A stretch of DNA of 64,000 bases from Mycobacterium sp. ELW1. GTDB taxonomy: Bacteria > Actinomycetota > Actinomycetes > Mycobacteriales > Mycobacteriaceae. Position numbers and translations under genes: made by a program. The notes below the pieces were generated by a model. That model was not told where the DNA came from, ran no database searches, and was given only the letters and a program-made list of their open reading frames with translations. Where the stretch lies: the NCBI RefSeq assembly GCF_008329905.1, contig NZ_CP032155.1, forward strand, positions 5,518,001 to 5,582,000. Reading direction: 5' to 3'. How positions within the stretch are numbered: the stretch's first letter is position 1; each line of letters begins with the position of its first letter. This document shows, in pieces, positions 10,598 to 21,863 of this stretch.

Positions 10598-11617
10598 ATG
10601 GCGACCACATCGAGCGACGGAAGCGCCCTGGCCTGGCCCTCCCGCCTGACCAAGGCGCGGCTGCACTTCGTGACCGGCAAGGGCGGCACCGGCAAGACCA
10701 CGGTCGCGGCGGCGCTCGCACTGACCCTGGCTGCAGGCGGCCGCCGGGTGCTCCTGGTGGAAGTCGAAGGGCGGCAAGGCATTGCGCAGCTGTTCGACGT
10801 TCCGCCGCTGCCCTACGAGGAGCTGAAGATCGCCACCGCCGAGGGCGGCGGCCACGTCAACGCGCTGGCTGTCGACATCGAGGCGGCGTTCCTGGAATAC
10901 CTCGACATGTTCTACAACCTGGGTCTGGCCGGCCGGGCGATGCGCCGGATCGGTGCCATCGAGTTCGCGACGACGATCGCACCGGGCCTGCGGGACGTCC
11001 TGCTCACCGGCAAGATCAAGGAGTCGGTGGTGCGACTGGACCGCAACAAGCGCCCGGCGTACGACGCGATCGTCGTCGACTCTCCCCCGACCGGCCGGAT
11101 CGCCCGGTTCCTCGACGTCACCAAGGCCGTCTCGGACCTAGCCAAGGGTGGCCCGGTGCACTCGCAGGCCGACGGCGTGGTCAAGCTGCTGCACTCCGAG
11201 CAGACCGCGATCCACTTGGTCACCCTGCTCGAGGCGCTGCCGATCCAGGAGACCATCGAGGCCATCGATGAACTCAAGGAACTCGGCCTGCCCATCGGCA
11301 GCGTGATCGTGAACCGCAACATCCCGCCGTTCCTGCCACCCGACGACCTCGCGAAGGCCGCCGAGGGTGACATCGATGCCGACGCGGTCCGCGCCGGGCT
11401 CGACAAGGTGGGCATCAATCTGGCCGACGACGACTTCGCCGGGTTGCTGACGGAGACCATCGAGCACGCCAGCCGGATCAAGGCCCGCTCCGAGAGCGCC
11501 GAGCAACTCGACCGCCTCGAGGTTCCGCGACTGGAGCTACCGACGATCGCCGACGGGGTGGATCTGGGAAGTTTGTACGAGTTGGCGGAAACGCTTGCGC
11601 AGCAAGGCGTCCGATGA
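10598..11617 (+). CDS. ArsA/Get3-type ATPase, first subunit (Rv3679-like)
   Basis: 339 residues. The deviant P-loop GKGGTGKTTVAAALAL lies near residue 27, and VVDSPPTGR is the switch region of the SIMIBI/ArsA class. It is paired with a second ArsA-type gene 71 bases downstream; the matching M. tuberculosis pair Rv3679-Rv3680 forms a complex related to eukaryotic Get3 and arsenite ATPases and has been tied to metabolic and stress tolerance. It lacks the cysteines of arsenite pumps, so anion transport is not implied. Confidence 0.9.
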   Translation: MATTSSDGSALAWPSRLTKARLHFVTGKGGTGKTTVAAALALTLAAGGRRVLLVEVEGRQGIAQLFDVPPLPYEELKIATAEGGGHVNALAVDIEAAFLEYLDMFYNLGLAGRAMRRIGAIEFATTIAPGLRDVLLTGKIKESVVRLDRNKRPAYDAIVVDSPPTGRIARFLDVTKAVSDLAKGGPVHSQADGVVKLLHSEQTAIHLVTLLEALPIQETIEAIDELKELGLPIGSVIVNRNIPPFLPPDDLAKAAEGDIDADAVRAGLDKVGINLADDDFAGLLTETIEHASRIKARSESAEQLDRLEVPRLELPTIADGVDLGSLYELAETLAQQGVR

Positions 11618-11688
11618 GCCGTCCGATGAGCGAAGCGAAGAGGACAGATCGGGCGGAAGCGAAGAGGACAATGGGAGGAAGTCGATAG

Positions 11689-12825
11689 ATGAGCACCGCT
11701 CCCCCAGTACTCGACATGAAGTCGATCCTGGCCGACAGGTCAAACCGGGTCGTGGTGTGTTGCGGCGCCGGCGGCGTCGGCAAGACCACCACCGCGGCGT
11801 CGATGGCGTTGCGCGCCGCCGAATACGGCCGCACCGTCGTGGTGTTGACCATCGACCCCGCCAAGCGGCTGGCACAGGCGTTGGGAATCGAGGAGCTCGG
11901 CAACACCCCGCAGCGGGTACCGCTGGCTCCGGAGGTGACCGGTGAGCTGTACGCGATGATGCTCGACATGCGCCGGACGTTCGACGAGATGGTGGTCGAA
12001 TACTCGGGATCCGAACGCGCACAGTCGATTCTGGACAACCAGTTCTATCAGACCGTAGCCACATCGCTGGCCGGCACGCAGGAATACATGGCCATGGAGA
12101 AGCTCGGCCAGCTGCTCGGACAGGACCGCTGGGATCTGGTGGTGGTGGACACCCCGCCGTCGCGCAACGCCCTGGACTTCCTGGACGCGCCGAAGCGGCT
12201 CGGTAGCTTCATGGACGGCCGCCTCTGGCGGTTACTCCTGGCGCCCGGTCGCGGCTTCGGCAAGCTGGTGACCGGTGTCGTCGGCCTGGCGATGAAGGCC
12301 ATGTCGACCATCCTCGGTTCGCAGATGCTTTCGGACGCTTCGGCGTTCGTGCAATCACTGGATTCGACGTTCGGCGGTTTCCGTGAGAAGGCCGACCGCA
12401 CCTACGAGTTGCTCAAGCGGCGCGGCACTCAGTTCGTGGTGGTGTCGGCAGCCGAGCCGGATGCGCTTCGCGAGGCATCCTTCTTCGTCGACCGGCTTTC
12501 CGCGGAGGGCATGCCGTTGGCGGGGCTGATCCTCAACCGCACCCACCCGACGTTGTCCTCGCTCACTGTGGAGCGGGCCATCGACGGCATCGAGGAGTTG
12601 GAAGCCGCCGGCTCCGACAACAACGGGAATCAACTTGCGGCGGCGGTGCTGCAGATCCATGCCGACCGGGCGCAGACCGCCAAGCGGGAGGTGCGGTTGT
12701 TGTCGCGGTTCACGGGCGCCAATCCGCATGTTCCAGTGGTTGGCGTGCCGTCGTTGCCGTTCGATGTGTCAGATCTCGACGCCCTGCAGGCGATCGCCGA
12801 TCAGATCACGAGAGAGACCGCGTAA
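11689..12825 (+). CDS. ArsA/Get3-type ATPase, second subunit (Rv3680-like)
   Basis: 378 residues. The P-loop [17 protein letters not shown] is near residue 24, with [12 protein letters not shown] and [15 protein letters not shown] as the switch motifs. It partners the ATPase encoded just upstream. The linker between the two genes carries short direct repeats (gtccgatgag twice and gaagcgaagaggaca twice). The start ATG at 11689 follows GGGAGGAAG. It ends in front of a strong palindrome shared with whiB4. Confidence 0.9.
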   Translation: MSTAPPVLDMKSILADRSNRVVVCCGAGGVGKTTTAASMALRAAEYGRTVVVLTIDPAKRLAQALGIEELGNTPQRVPLAPEVTGELYAMMLDMRRTFDEMVVEYSGSERAQSILDNQFYQTVATSLAGTQEYMAMEKLGQLLGQDRWDLVVVDTPPSRNALDFLDAPKRLGSFMDGRLWRLLLAPGRGFGKLVTGVVGLAMKAMSTILGSQMLSDASAFVQSLDSTFGGFREKADRTYELLKRRGTQFVVVSAAEPDALREASFFVDRLSAEGMPLAGLILNRTHPTLSSLTVERAIDGIEELEAAGSDNNGNQLAAAVLQIHADRAQTAKREVRLLSRFTGANPHVPVVGVPSLPFDVSDLDALQAIADQITRETA

Positions 12826-12828
12826 AGA

Positions 12829-12854
12829 GAGTCCCGGCCGATCGGCCGGGACTC
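12829..12854. terminator. Perfect 26-base palindrome, bidirectional terminator
   Basis: A perfect inverted repeat (two 13-base arms around cga/tcg) lies between the convergent ArsA-type gene and whiB4, starting three bases after the first stop. It lacks a long T tail, as is common in mycobacteria, so termination here is an inference from the stem and the convergent layout. Confidence 0.7.
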
Positions 12855-12864
12855 CTCGCGAAAA

Positions 12865-13218
12865 TTAGCTGACGCTGCGGTGCTTGCGCTGCGCGGCGAA
12901 GAATTCCGACCAGGACACCACTTCGGGGTGCTGCTTGAGCAGTGCGCGGCGCTGGCGTTCCGTCATGCCGCCCCACACACCGAATTCCACACGATTGTCG
13001 AGCGCATCCGCGCCACACTCGGCCATGACCGGACAGTGACGGCAGATGACCGCGGCTTTGCGCTGGGCGGCGCCGCGGACAAATAGCTCGTCAGGGTCGG
13101 TTGAGCGACACAGAGCTCGCGAAACCCAGGCAATCCGGGCTTCCCCGTCCGCACCTGGGATGGATCCGTGCAAAAGCGCTGCGCTTGGCTTGCGAACAGC
13201 GGTCCGAATACCTGACAC
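12865..13218 (-). CDS. whiB4: WhiB4 iron-sulfur redox regulator
   Basis: WhiB-family protein of about 117 residues from the GTG at 13218. The four cluster-binding cysteines are in ALCRSTDP, ICRHC and AECGAD, followed by the family turn GVWGGMTERQRRALL and a basic C-terminus. WhiB4 senses O2/NO and controls oxidative-stress genes in M. tuberculosis (Rv3681c). It is divergent from ponA2 as in M. tuberculosis. The frame is open further upstream; the GTG was chosen to give the usual size. Confidence 0.92.
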   Translation of the reverse strand: MSGIRTAVRKPSAALLHGSIPGADGEARIAWVSRALCRSTDPDELFVRGAAQRKAAVICRHCPVMAECGADALDNRVEFGVWGGMTERQRRALLKQHPEVVSWSEFFAAQRKHRSVS

Positions 13219-13510
13219 CGACGATCCCCTTCGTCCGGCCGCGGTCTGCGGCTGACAATCTTCTGGTGTAGGCCGCGTATGCGATCTACGCCACATTGCG
13301 ACTTGGAGTGTTACCTGTATCGCACTGTCTGTTTAAGTTAGGTGGTCAGGTATCTTTTGCGCAACAGTTACATCACAGGTTTTTTGGGACGACCGTCCAG
13401 ACCGATCATGAACTGGCATTTTCTGACTCCCGCGTAAATACCGTCGATATCCTCGTAGGCGAAGGGACGCTGCGCAAGAGCCGTCCCGGTCTCTCGTTAC
13501 TCTGTAGCTC
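13219..13510. promoter_or_regulatory. Divergent whiB4/ponA2 intergenic region
   Basis: 292 bases between the divergent starts with no coding potential and locally lower GC. It must hold both promoters. Several AT-rich stretches (for example around 13330-13390) could be -10 or activator sites, but none is clear enough to assign. Confidence 0.5.
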
Positions 13511-15940
13511 ATGTCGGAACGCCCGCCAGCCGGGGCCACGATCATCAAGCTGGCCTGGTGCTGCCTGCTGGCCAGCGTGATACTGGCGGCGCTCCTATTT
13601 CCCGTGGTCGGCGGCGTAGGCCTGATTTCCAACCGTGCCTCCGATGTGGTGGCCAACGGCTCGGCCCAACTGGTCGAGGGCGAAGTGCCCGCGGTGACCA
13701 CGATGGTGGATGCCAAGGGCAACCCCATCGCCTGGCTGTACTCACAACGCCGCTTCGAGGTTCCGAGCGACAAAATCGCCGACACCATGAAGCTGGCAAT
13801 CGTGTCCATCGAGGACAAGAGATTTGCCGAACATAACGGTGTCGACTGGAAAGGCACGCTGACCGGCCTGGCCGGCTACGCCTCCGGCGACCTCGACACC
13901 CGCGGCGGGTCCACGCTCGAGCAGCAGTACGTCAAGAACTACCAACTGCTGGTGATCGCCCAGACCGACGCCGAGAAGCGCGCGGCCGTGGAGACCACGC
14001 CGGCCCGCAAGCTGCGGGAGATCCGGATGGCACTCACGCTGGACAAGACGTTCACCAAGCCCGAGATCCTGACCCGCTACCTGAACCTCGTCAGCTTCGG
14101 CAACGGCGCCTTCGGCATTCAGGACGCCGCCCAGACGTACTTCGGGGTCGACGCCTCACAACTGAACTGGCAGCAGGCCGCGCTGCTGGCCGGGATGGTG
14201 CAGTCGACCAGCACGCTGAACCCGTACACCAACCCCGACGGCGCGCTGGCGCGGCGCAACCTCGTGCTCGACACGATGATCGACAACGTCCCGGGCAAGG
14301 CCGATGAGCTGCGGGCCGCCAAGCAGGAACCGCTGGGCATCCTGCCGCAGCCGAATGAGCTGCCGCGGGGCTGCATCGCCGCCGGCGACCGCGCGTTCTT
14401 CTGCGATTACGTGCAGGAGTATCTCGCGCGGGCCGGCATCAGCAAGGACCAGCTCGCCAGGGGCGGCTACCTGATCAAGACCACGCTGGATCCCGACGTC
14501 CAGAATTCGGTCAAGGGCGCCGTCGACTCGCTTGCCGCGCCGGACATCAACGGCATCGCCAGCGTCATGAGCGTCGTGCTGCCCGGCAAGAACGCGCACC
14601 CGGTGGTCGCGATGGTCAGTAACCGGACCTACGGCCTGAATTCCGCGGTCGGGGAAACCATGCAGCCGCAACCCTTTTCGCTCGCGGGTGACGGCGCCGG
14701 CTCGATCTTCAAGATCTTCACCACGGCCGCCGCGCTGGACATGGGCATGGGCATCAACGCCAACCTCGACGCGCCCGCCCGCTTCGAGGCCAAGGGCCTC
14801 GGCAGTGGCGGCGCCAAAGGCTGCCCGCGCGACACCTGGTGCGTGCAGAACGACGGCAACTATCGCGGATCGATGAGCGTCACCGATGCGTTGGCTCAGT
14901 CGCCCAACACCGCGTTCGCCAAGCTGATTTCCCAGGTGGGCGTGCAGCGCACGGTCGACATGGCCGTCAAGCTGGGCTTGCGTTCCTACGCCGAGCCCGG
15001 CACCGCGCGTCCGTACGATCCGGAGAGCAACGAGAGCCTCGCCGACTTCATCAAGCGGCAGAACCTCGGATCGTTCACGCTGGGCCCCATTCAGGTCAAC
15101 GCGCTCGAGCTGTCCAACGTCGCGGCCACGCTGGCCTCCGGCGGCACCTGGTGCCCGCCGAACCCGGTCGACAAGCTCTACGACCGCAACGGCCACGAGG
15201 TCTCGGTCACCACCGAGACCTGCGATCAGGTGGTGCCGGAAGGGTTGGCCAACACGCTGTCCAATGCGCTGAGCAAGGACGACGTCAGCGGTACCGCGGC
15301 CGGGTCGGCCCGCTCGGTGGGCTGGGACCTGCCGAGCTCCGGCAAGACCGGCACGACCGAAGCGCACCGGTCCTCGGGTTTCCTCGGCTACACCAACCGC
15401 TACGCGGCGGCCGCCTACATCTATGACGACTCCACCACCCCGTCCGATCTCTGTTCTTTCCCGCTGCGGCAGTGCGGCGACGGCAACCTCTACGGCGGTA
15501 ACGAACCCGCCAGGACCTGGTTCACGGCGATGAAGCCGATCGCGACGAACTTCGGCGACGTCGCGCTGCCGCCCACCGATCCGCGCTACGTCGACGGCGG
15601 CCCGGGCTCCCGGGTGCCTACCTTGTCGGGCCTGACCCAGGACGCGGCACGCACCCGCCTGAAGGAATCCGGCTTCCAGGTGGCCGACCAGGCCACCCCG
15701 GTCAACAGCACGTCGCCGGCCGGCACGGTGGTCGGCACGTCGCCCGGCGGGCAGACGATTCCTGGCTCGATCATCACGATCCAGATCAGTAACGGCATAC
15801 CGCCTGCTCCGCCGCCGCCTCCGCCGGGGGCACCGCCGATACCGGGGCTCGACGGTGCGCCGTTCGGGCAGACCGTCGTCGAGATCCCGGGACTCCCGCC
15901 GATCACCGTTCCGCTGCTGGCTCCGCCGCCACCACCATGA
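13511..15940 (+). CDS. ponA2: Bifunctional penicillin-binding protein PonA2 with PASTA domain
   Basis: Class A PBP of 809 residues that polymerises and cross-links peptidoglycan. Order: one transmembrane helix (about 15-40), glycosyltransferase domain (IEDKRFAEHNGVDWKG, GGSTLEQQYVKN), transpeptidase domain with GSIFKIFT (SxxK), SPNTAFA (SxN) and GKTGTTEAH (KTG), then one PASTA repeat (about 695-760) and a Pro-rich tail. It corresponds to Rv3682. Length and all motifs are normal. Confidence 0.95.
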   Translation: MSERPPAGATIIKLAWCCLLASVILAALLFPVVGGVGLISNRASDVVANGSAQLVEGEVPAVTTMVDAKGNPIAWLYSQRRFEVPSDKIADTMKLAIVSIEDKRFAEHNGVDWKGTLTGLAGYASGDLDTRGGSTLEQQYVKNYQLLVIAQTDAEKRAAVETTPARKLREIRMALTLDKTFTKPEILTRYLNLVSFGNGAFGIQDAAQTYFGVDASQLNWQQAALLAGMVQSTSTLNPYTNPDGALARRNLVLDTMIDNVPGKADELRAAKQEPLGILPQPNELPRGCIAAGDRAFFCDYVQEYLARAGISKDQLARGGYLIKTTLDPDVQNSVKGAVDSLAAPDINGIASVMSVVLPGKNAHPVVAMVSNRTYGLNSAVGETMQPQPFSLAGDGAGSIFKIFTTAAALDMGMGINANLDAPARFEAKGLGSGGAKGCPRDTWCVQNDGNYRGSMSVTDALAQSPNTAFAKLISQVGVQRTVDMAVKLGLRSYAEPGTARPYDPESNESLADFIKRQNLGSFTLGPIQVNALELSNVAATLASGGTWCPPNPVDKLYDRNGHEVSVTTETCDQVVPEGLANTLSNALSKDDVSGTAAGSARSVGWDLPSSGKTGTTEAHRSSGFLGYTNRYAAAAYIYDDSTTPSDLCSFPLRQCGDGNLYGGNEPARTWFTAMKPIATNFGDVALPPTDPRYVDGGPGSRVPTLSGLTQDAARTRLKESGFQVADQATPVNSTSPAGTVVGTSPGGQTIPGSIITIQISNGIPPAPPPPPPGAPPIPGLDGAPFGQTVVEIPGLPPITVPLLAPPPPP

Positions 15941-15978
15941 TCGGGTGAAGGGCGGACGGGGGCAGTATTCTTGCGCGT

Positions 15979-16935
15979 ATGGCTGTGCCGTCCGCTGTGA
16001 AGTCGTCCGCCCTCGTGGCCGCCGGCTCGGCCGCGCTTGCGGTCAGCTATGCCACGGTGATCGAACGCAACGCGTTCGTGGTCCGCGAGGTGACCATGCC
16101 GGTGCTCTCGCCCGGCTCCACCCCCTTGCGGGTGCTGCACCTCAGCGATATCCACATGCGCCCGACACAGCGGCACAAGCAGGCCTGGCTGCGTGAGCTG
16201 GCCCGCTGGGAGCCCGACCTGGTGGTCAACACCGGCGACAACCTGTCGCACCCCAAGGCGGTGCCGGCGGTGGTGCAGGCGGTCGGGGACCTGCTGTCGG
16301 TGCCCGGTGTCTTCGTGTTCGGCAGCAACGACTACTTCGCCCCGAAGCTGAAGAACCCCGCCAAGTATCTGTATGACAGTGACTACCGCGCGCATGGCAA
16401 GCCGCTGCCGTGGCAGGACCTGCGGGCGGCGTTCAGCGAGCGGGGCTGGCTGGATCTGACCCATAACCGGCGGGACTTCGAGGTGGCCGGGCTGACGATC
16501 GCGGCAGCCGGGGTCGACGATCCGCACCTGAACCGGGACCGCTACGAGACCATCGCCGGGCCGCCAACGCCCACGGCCAACCTTTCTCTGGGCATCGCGC
16601 ACGCCCCCTACACCCGGGTGTTGGACCGCTTCGCCGCCGACGGTTATCAGCTGATCATGGCCGGACATACCCACGGCGGGCAGTTGTGCGTGCCGTTCTA
16701 CGGCGCCCTGGTCACCAACTGCGATCTGGACCGGTCCCGCGTCAAGGGTGCCTCGAGGTGGGGCGCCGATACCGCTCTGCACGTGTCGGCGGGCATCGGC
16801 ACGTCGCCGTTCGCGCCGTTCCGGTTCTGCTGCCGTCCCGAGGCCACGCTGCTGACCTTGGTGGCCGCGCCGACCGGCGGGCATGACCAGACGCGAAGCG
16901 TGGTGCGGTCCAGCCCCACCGCCTCGGTGCGGTGA
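15979..16935 (+). CDS. Membrane-anchored metallophosphoesterase (Rv3683-like)
   Basis: 318 residues. An N-terminal signal-anchor ([17 protein letters not shown]) precedes a calcineurin-like phosphoesterase domain with [23 protein letters not shown] and AGHTHGGQL as the metal-binding motifs. It lies 38 bases after ponA2 and probably shares its transcript. Substrate unknown; related YkuE/UDP-diacylglucosamine-type enzymes act on lipids or nucleotides. Confidence 0.88.
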   Translation: MAVPSAVKSSALVAAGSAALAVSYATVIERNAFVVREVTMPVLSPGSTPLRVLHLSDIHMRPTQRHKQAWLRELARWEPDLVVNTGDNLSHPKAVPAVVQAVGDLLSVPGVFVFGSNDYFAPKLKNPAKYLYDSDYRAHGKPLPWQDLRAAFSERGWLDLTHNRRDFEVAGLTIAAAGVDDPHLNRDRYETIAGPPTPTANLSLGIAHAPYTRVLDRFAADGYQLIMAGHTHGGQLCVPFYGALVTNCDLDRSRVKGASRWGADTALHVSAGIGTSPFAPFRFCCRPEATLLTLVAAPTGGHDQTRSVVRSSPTASVR

Positions 16936-16963
16936 GCTCCGCCGCCTGCTGTCCCCGCCGGCG

Positions 16964-18082
16964 ATGACGTCGATCGCCGCCCACACCCGTCCGCGTGACT
17001 GGGTGGACAACGCTATCCGGCTCATCGAGGCCGACAGCCGGCGCAGCGCCGACACCCATCTGCTGCGTTACCCGCTGCCGGCGTCGTGGAGCGGTGGTGT
17101 GGACATCGCGCTGTATCTCAAAGACGAGTCGACACACATCACCGGCAGCCTCAAACACCGGCTGGCGCGGTCGCTGTTCCTGTACGGGCTGTGCAATGGC
17201 TGGATCGGCGAGAACACCACCGTGGTCGAGGCCTCCTCAGGATCGACGGCGGTGTCCGAGGCCTACTTCGCCGCCCTGTTGGGGCTGCCGTTCGTCGCCG
17301 TGATGACCGCCTCGACGAGCGCGTCGAAGGTGAAGCTGATCGAGGCGCAGGGCGGGCGGTGTCATTTCGTCGACGAACCCGGCGAGGTGTACACCGCGGC
17401 CCAGCAGATCGCCGACCAGACCGGCGGCCACTATCTGGACCAGTTCACCAACGCCGAACGGGCTACCGACTGGCGGGGCAACAACAACATCGCCGAGTCG
17501 ATCTACCACCAGATGAGCGCCGAACGCCATCCGATCCCGACGTGGATCGTGGTCGGCGCGGGCACCGGGGGCACCAGCGCCACGATCGGGCGCTACGTCC
17601 GGTATCGGCGCCATGAAACGAAATTGTGCGTGGTGGACCCGGAGAACTCGGCGTTCTTCCCGTCCTACGCACACGGCCGCGACGTCGTCACCGGAGCGCC
17701 ATCGCGAATCGAGGGCATCGGCCGTCCGCGGGTCGAGCCGTCATTCCTGCCGGAGATCGTCGACCGCATGGTCAGTGTTCCCGATGCCGCGTCGATCGCG
17801 GCGGCCCATCACGTCTCGCGGGTGTTGGGACGCCGCGTCGGGCCGTCGACGGGAACCAACGTCTGGGGCGCGTTCGGTCTGCTGGCCGAGATGGTCGCGG
17901 CCGGTGTCGGTGGTTCGGTGGTCACGCTGATCGCCGACAGCGGCGACCGCTATGCCGACACCTACTACGACGCCGACTGGTTAGCCGGTCACAACCTCAA
18001 CCCCGGCGAGTACGCGGACGCGTTGGCCGAGTTCGAACGTTCCTGCGGCTGGGTCTGGTCCGGCTCGTCGACGACGTCGTAG
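16964..18082 (+). CDS. cds1: PLP-dependent L-cysteine desulfhydrase (Rv3684-like)
   Basis: Fold-type II PLP enzyme of 372 residues. GSLKHRLA carries the PLP lysine, [15 protein letters not shown] the substrate loop, and [14 protein letters not shown] the phosphate-binding glycine loop. M. tuberculosis Cds1 (Rv3684) degrades L-cysteine to H2S, ammonia and pyruvate. The frame also opens 27 codons upstream inside the phosphoesterase 3' end; the ATG at 16964 gives the expected N-terminus [18 protein letters not shown]. It is the last gene of the conserved block. Confidence 0.9.
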   Translation: MTSIAAHTRPRDWVDNAIRLIEADSRRSADTHLLRYPLPASWSGGVDIALYLKDESTHITGSLKHRLARSLFLYGLCNGWIGENTTVVEASSGSTAVSEAYFAALLGLPFVAVMTASTSASKVKLIEAQGGRCHFVDEPGEVYTAAQQIADQTGGHYLDQFTNAERATDWRGNNNIAESIYHQMSAERHPIPTWIVVGAGTGGTSATIGRYVRYRRHETKLCVVDPENSAFFPSYAHGRDVVTGAPSRIEGIGRPRVEPSFLPEIVDRMVSVPDAASIAAAHHVSRVLGRRVGPSTGTNVWGAFGLLAEMVAAGVGGSVVTLIADSGDRYADTYYDADWLAGHNLNPGEYADALAEFERSCGWVWSGSSTTS

Positions 18083-18159
18083 TCACCGGTCACCACCAGC
18101 CACAGTGCTGCGAGCAGGAAGAAACCCCCGTACACCACGGCCCCCAAAGCGGTCATCAT
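17989..18159 (-). CDS. Possible 56-residue single-pass membrane protein, antisense to cds1 3' end
   Basis: A short minus-strand frame starting ATG at 18159 with a purine-rich AAAGGTGGGGCGG upstream. It reads [20 protein letters not shown], then [20 protein letters not shown], then a polar tail. The hydrophobic helix followed by an acidic tail looks like a real small membrane protein. Its last 94 bases are antisense to the end of cds1. No homologue is recognised, so it may be chance. Confidence 0.4.
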   Translation of the reverse strand: MMTALGAVVYGGFFLLAALWLVVTGDYDVVDEPDQTQPQERSNSANASAYSPGLRL

Positions 18160-18285
18160 CCGCCCCACCTTTCGCTGCTCGGCGCATTTGTGTCGCCGTC
18201 AGTTTCCATAACGCCACCGACAAGTCAGATCCATCCCGCGACACGCCGTGAACTTCGCCGAGGGCCCGACAAGCCGTTTGGCTTC

Positions 18286-19618
<1,333 letters not shown>

Positions 19619-19626
<8 letters not shown>

Positions 19627-20080
19627 CTTCGTTGGATCCTGTATGGCCATCCTGGCTCCGCTCGGCTTCCAGCGCGGTCTGGTTGAGCATCCGTGCGAGC
19701 GCAAGGACGTGGGCCTCCTGGTCGACGTATCGCCCTGCGCTGCGGGACATCTCGTCCTTCATCTGATCCAGCAGGTTCTGTGCCGACGCGATCATGTCGT
19801 GAAGTTCACGGAGTGCCCACGGCATCTCTGTTGGCGGGGGTCCGAGAAAAACAGCCAACGGGGGCACCCGGAATATCGTTGCAATAGCGACTGTCTCTGC
19901 GACTCGAAGCGGTCTGGTTCCGCGCTCGATCTTCGCCACCGTCGTCTGGTGCATGTCGAAACCCTGCAAGCGGAGTTGGTCGGCGACCTCTTCTTGTGAC
20001 CAGTTGCGCTCATGCCGCCACTGCCGAATGTTCACGCCGAACTGCTTCTCCCAATACTCATAGGTTCGTCGAAGCTGCAA
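19619..20080 (-). CDS. XRE-family DNA-binding regulator of the integrated element
   Basis: 153 residues with an N-terminal Cro/CI-type helix-turn-helix (WSQEEVADQLRLQGFDMHQT TVAKIERG region), then a helical C-terminal region rich in Glu, Gln and Met that may dimerise. The start could also be the internal GTG giving VNIRQWRHERNWSQEE. It overlaps int by eight bases and is probably co-transcribed, so it is a candidate repressor of the element or excision regulator (inference from position). Confidence 0.8.
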
Positions 20081-20477
20081 TCAGTCACAAGGACGCAGCT
20101 TGACCGGCGCGCCCGCCGCGCCAGCCTGAACGTTGGCCGTTCGGCTACTCGCGGTCGGCGGAACTTCACATTGGGGATGAAGCGAGTTCACCCTCAAGGT
20201 GAATCGAAACCGCCTCTGAACTGTGGCTTTTCAAGCGCCCTCTATGACTATCTACCAAGCTCATGTCAACCCGAAATCTCCGAACCGTTGAACCTTCTCA
20301 GCGGGAGCATTATTTTCCGGAAACGTGTACCGGGGCACGGGCTCCTGACAGGCGGTCGCACGCGGCTTCGCTCTAGCGATTCCAACCACCCCTTCCGTCA
20401 ACGGCGCAGCTAAGGTCGGGATGGCTATTGGCACACGCGCGCAGCATTTAGGGTTCGAGCGAAGTCAGAAAGAATAG
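20081..20477. other. Non-coding or unassigned 400-base stretch in the mobile region
   Basis: Between the divergent XRE regulator and the HEPN-like gene there is lower-GC DNA without a convincing gene. It must hold the promoters of both flanking genes. No tRNA, repeat or clear operator was recognised. Confidence 0.4.
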
Positions 20478-20537
20478 AGAGGATTTAATATCAATTCTGA
20501 ACCGACCGGCGAAGAAGGCCAACGTTTCGGTCTGTAC

Positions 20538-21863
20538 GTGTGGTTTGTGCCGTTAGAGGACGCACTCAACGTGCCGCAGGGATACATAGCAAGCTTCCCC
20601 AAGGCTCGTTCGTCTCTCGACGCGGGTTGGCATCACACGGACTGGCATCCACAGTTCCGAAACTATGAGGCAATGATTTCGCTTAAGGTCTGGCATATAC
20701 CGTCCGGAGTAGCCGGTATCCAAGAGCGCACCGCCGCAGCATTTAATGCATGCCGGAAAGCCTTCCCGTCCTACTTCCCCGACGAGGCTGCCGATCTAGA
20801 CCCTGGTGAGTTATCTGTTGATATCGAAACATCAGTGGTTGAGGTGAGCGTTTCTGTTTATTCCGAAAACGTCCCGACTTCTCAACTAGCAGAATTATTT
20901 GAGGATGGTGTTGCGCACATTCAACGGTTGCAGCGGGCTCAAGGCTACGTAACTGGCCACCCCGTCCGCCCGATCAGCATTCAAACGCTTCCCCCACAGA
21001 TACCGATGGCAACAGGCTCTGTCGGCACATCGGGACTCCGCACCGATGGAGGAATCAATTTGTACCTGCTAGAGCAGAATATCTGGCAGTATGGTACGCA
21101 TACAGATTTTGATGAGCTCCAGCTTCGGAAATTTCAATCATTTGTGTTTCGCGACTCGGGAGTATTCAGCGGGTTCCTGTCGTCTAGCAGTGACGCCAGA
21201 TCGGCACTTATCCATAGGGGCGATGCGCGATCTAGCCTGCTTGCTAGCGCAACCGCGTGCGAAGTTCTCTTAGATGATTTCTTCAAGCACTTGCTGTGGG
21301 AAAGTGCTGCCAGACCTGAAGACTGCGTGAAATTCTTCGTAGACCGACAGAGGATGTCACCCGTGTTATCGCGTGTACGCAGGCACTTAGGCGATCTCAT
21401 AGGGGGCGATTGGAACCCCTCCACGCAGCCTGTCTTGCGTGCGTGGCAAGAGTCAATCGCCTACGGCAGAAATAGAACAATTCATGCAGGCTATTCACCT
21501 ACATCTAAGGAAGCGCAGGCGGCTCTTGATACGACGGATGAACTTCACTCATTTTGCATGCACGCGCTCGCAGAGGAGAAGTCCAAATATCCGAAGACCG
21601 CGCTGATGGGCATCGGTGTGCAGATCCTGCAAGACCAGGGCCTCATGACCCCCCAGATCCAAAGTGAGTTGGAGAACGGAGACCCCGAAGACTGGCAAGC
21701 ACGCTTCAAGCGTTGGCGGACGGCACTCGACCGCCTCACTGAACATGCTCTTGGCCGCTCAACGCTGGATGCTTCCGCCGCGATCTCCATTGCTGTGATT
21801 GACGCTCCAGGTCACGCGAGGTGGGTGCGCCACCTTCGTCAGGCCGGATTTGCCGCGAATTGA
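20538..21863 (+). CDS. Unrecognised accessory protein with HEPN-like RxxxxH motif
   Basis: 441 residues, markedly lower GC and different codon use from its neighbours, a sign of transfer. The family is not recognised. The C-terminal half has ATACEVLLDDFFKHLLWE followed at residues 311-316 by RNRTIH in AYGRNRTIHAGY, the pattern of HEPN domains (conserved Rx4-6H of ribonucleases in toxin and anti-phage systems). The assigned GTG has no ribosome site; the frame stays open upstream to 20478, where GAGAGGA precedes an ATC codon at 20490. The TGA stop lies at the first bases of the IS21 left end, so the original C-terminus may be lost. A defence role is speculative. Confidence 0.6.
   Translation: MWFVPLEDALNVPQGYIASFPKARSSLDAGWHHTDWHPQFRNYEAMISLKVWHIPSGVAGIQERTAAAFNACRKAFPSYFPDEAADLDPGELSVDIETSVVEVSVSVYSENVPTSQLAELFEDGVAHIQRLQRAQGYVTGHPVRPISIQTLPPQIPMATGSVGTSGLRTDGGINLYLLEQNIWQYGTHTDFDELQLRKFQSFVFRDSGVFSGFLSSSSDARSALIHRGDARSSLLASATACEVLLDDFFKHLLWESAARPEDCVKFFVDRQRMSPVLSRVRRHLGDLIGGDWNPSTQPVLRAWQESIAYGRNRTIHAGYSPTSKEAQAALDTTDELHSFCMHALAEEKSKYPKTALMGIGVQILQDQGLMTPQIQSELENGDPEDWQARFKRWRTALDRLTEHALGRSTLDASAAISIAVIDAPGHARWVRHLRQAGFAAN

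Noticed and set aside
10366..11271. Plus-strand frame spanning the DUF4177 and ArsA starts
   Set aside because: Overlaps a P-loop ATPase in another frame and has no domain of its own.
14156..15367. Long minus-strand frame inside ponA2
   Set aside because: Shadow of the transpeptidase domain; no start site or domain.
15586..17055. 489-codon minus-strand frame over the phosphoesterase
   Set aside because: Antisense of a protein with clear metal motifs; low-complexity text.
20440..20460. gggttcgagc as a possible attR copy of the tRNA-Pro end
   Set aside because: Only eight bases match the T-loop region; the rest of the tRNA 3' end is absent.
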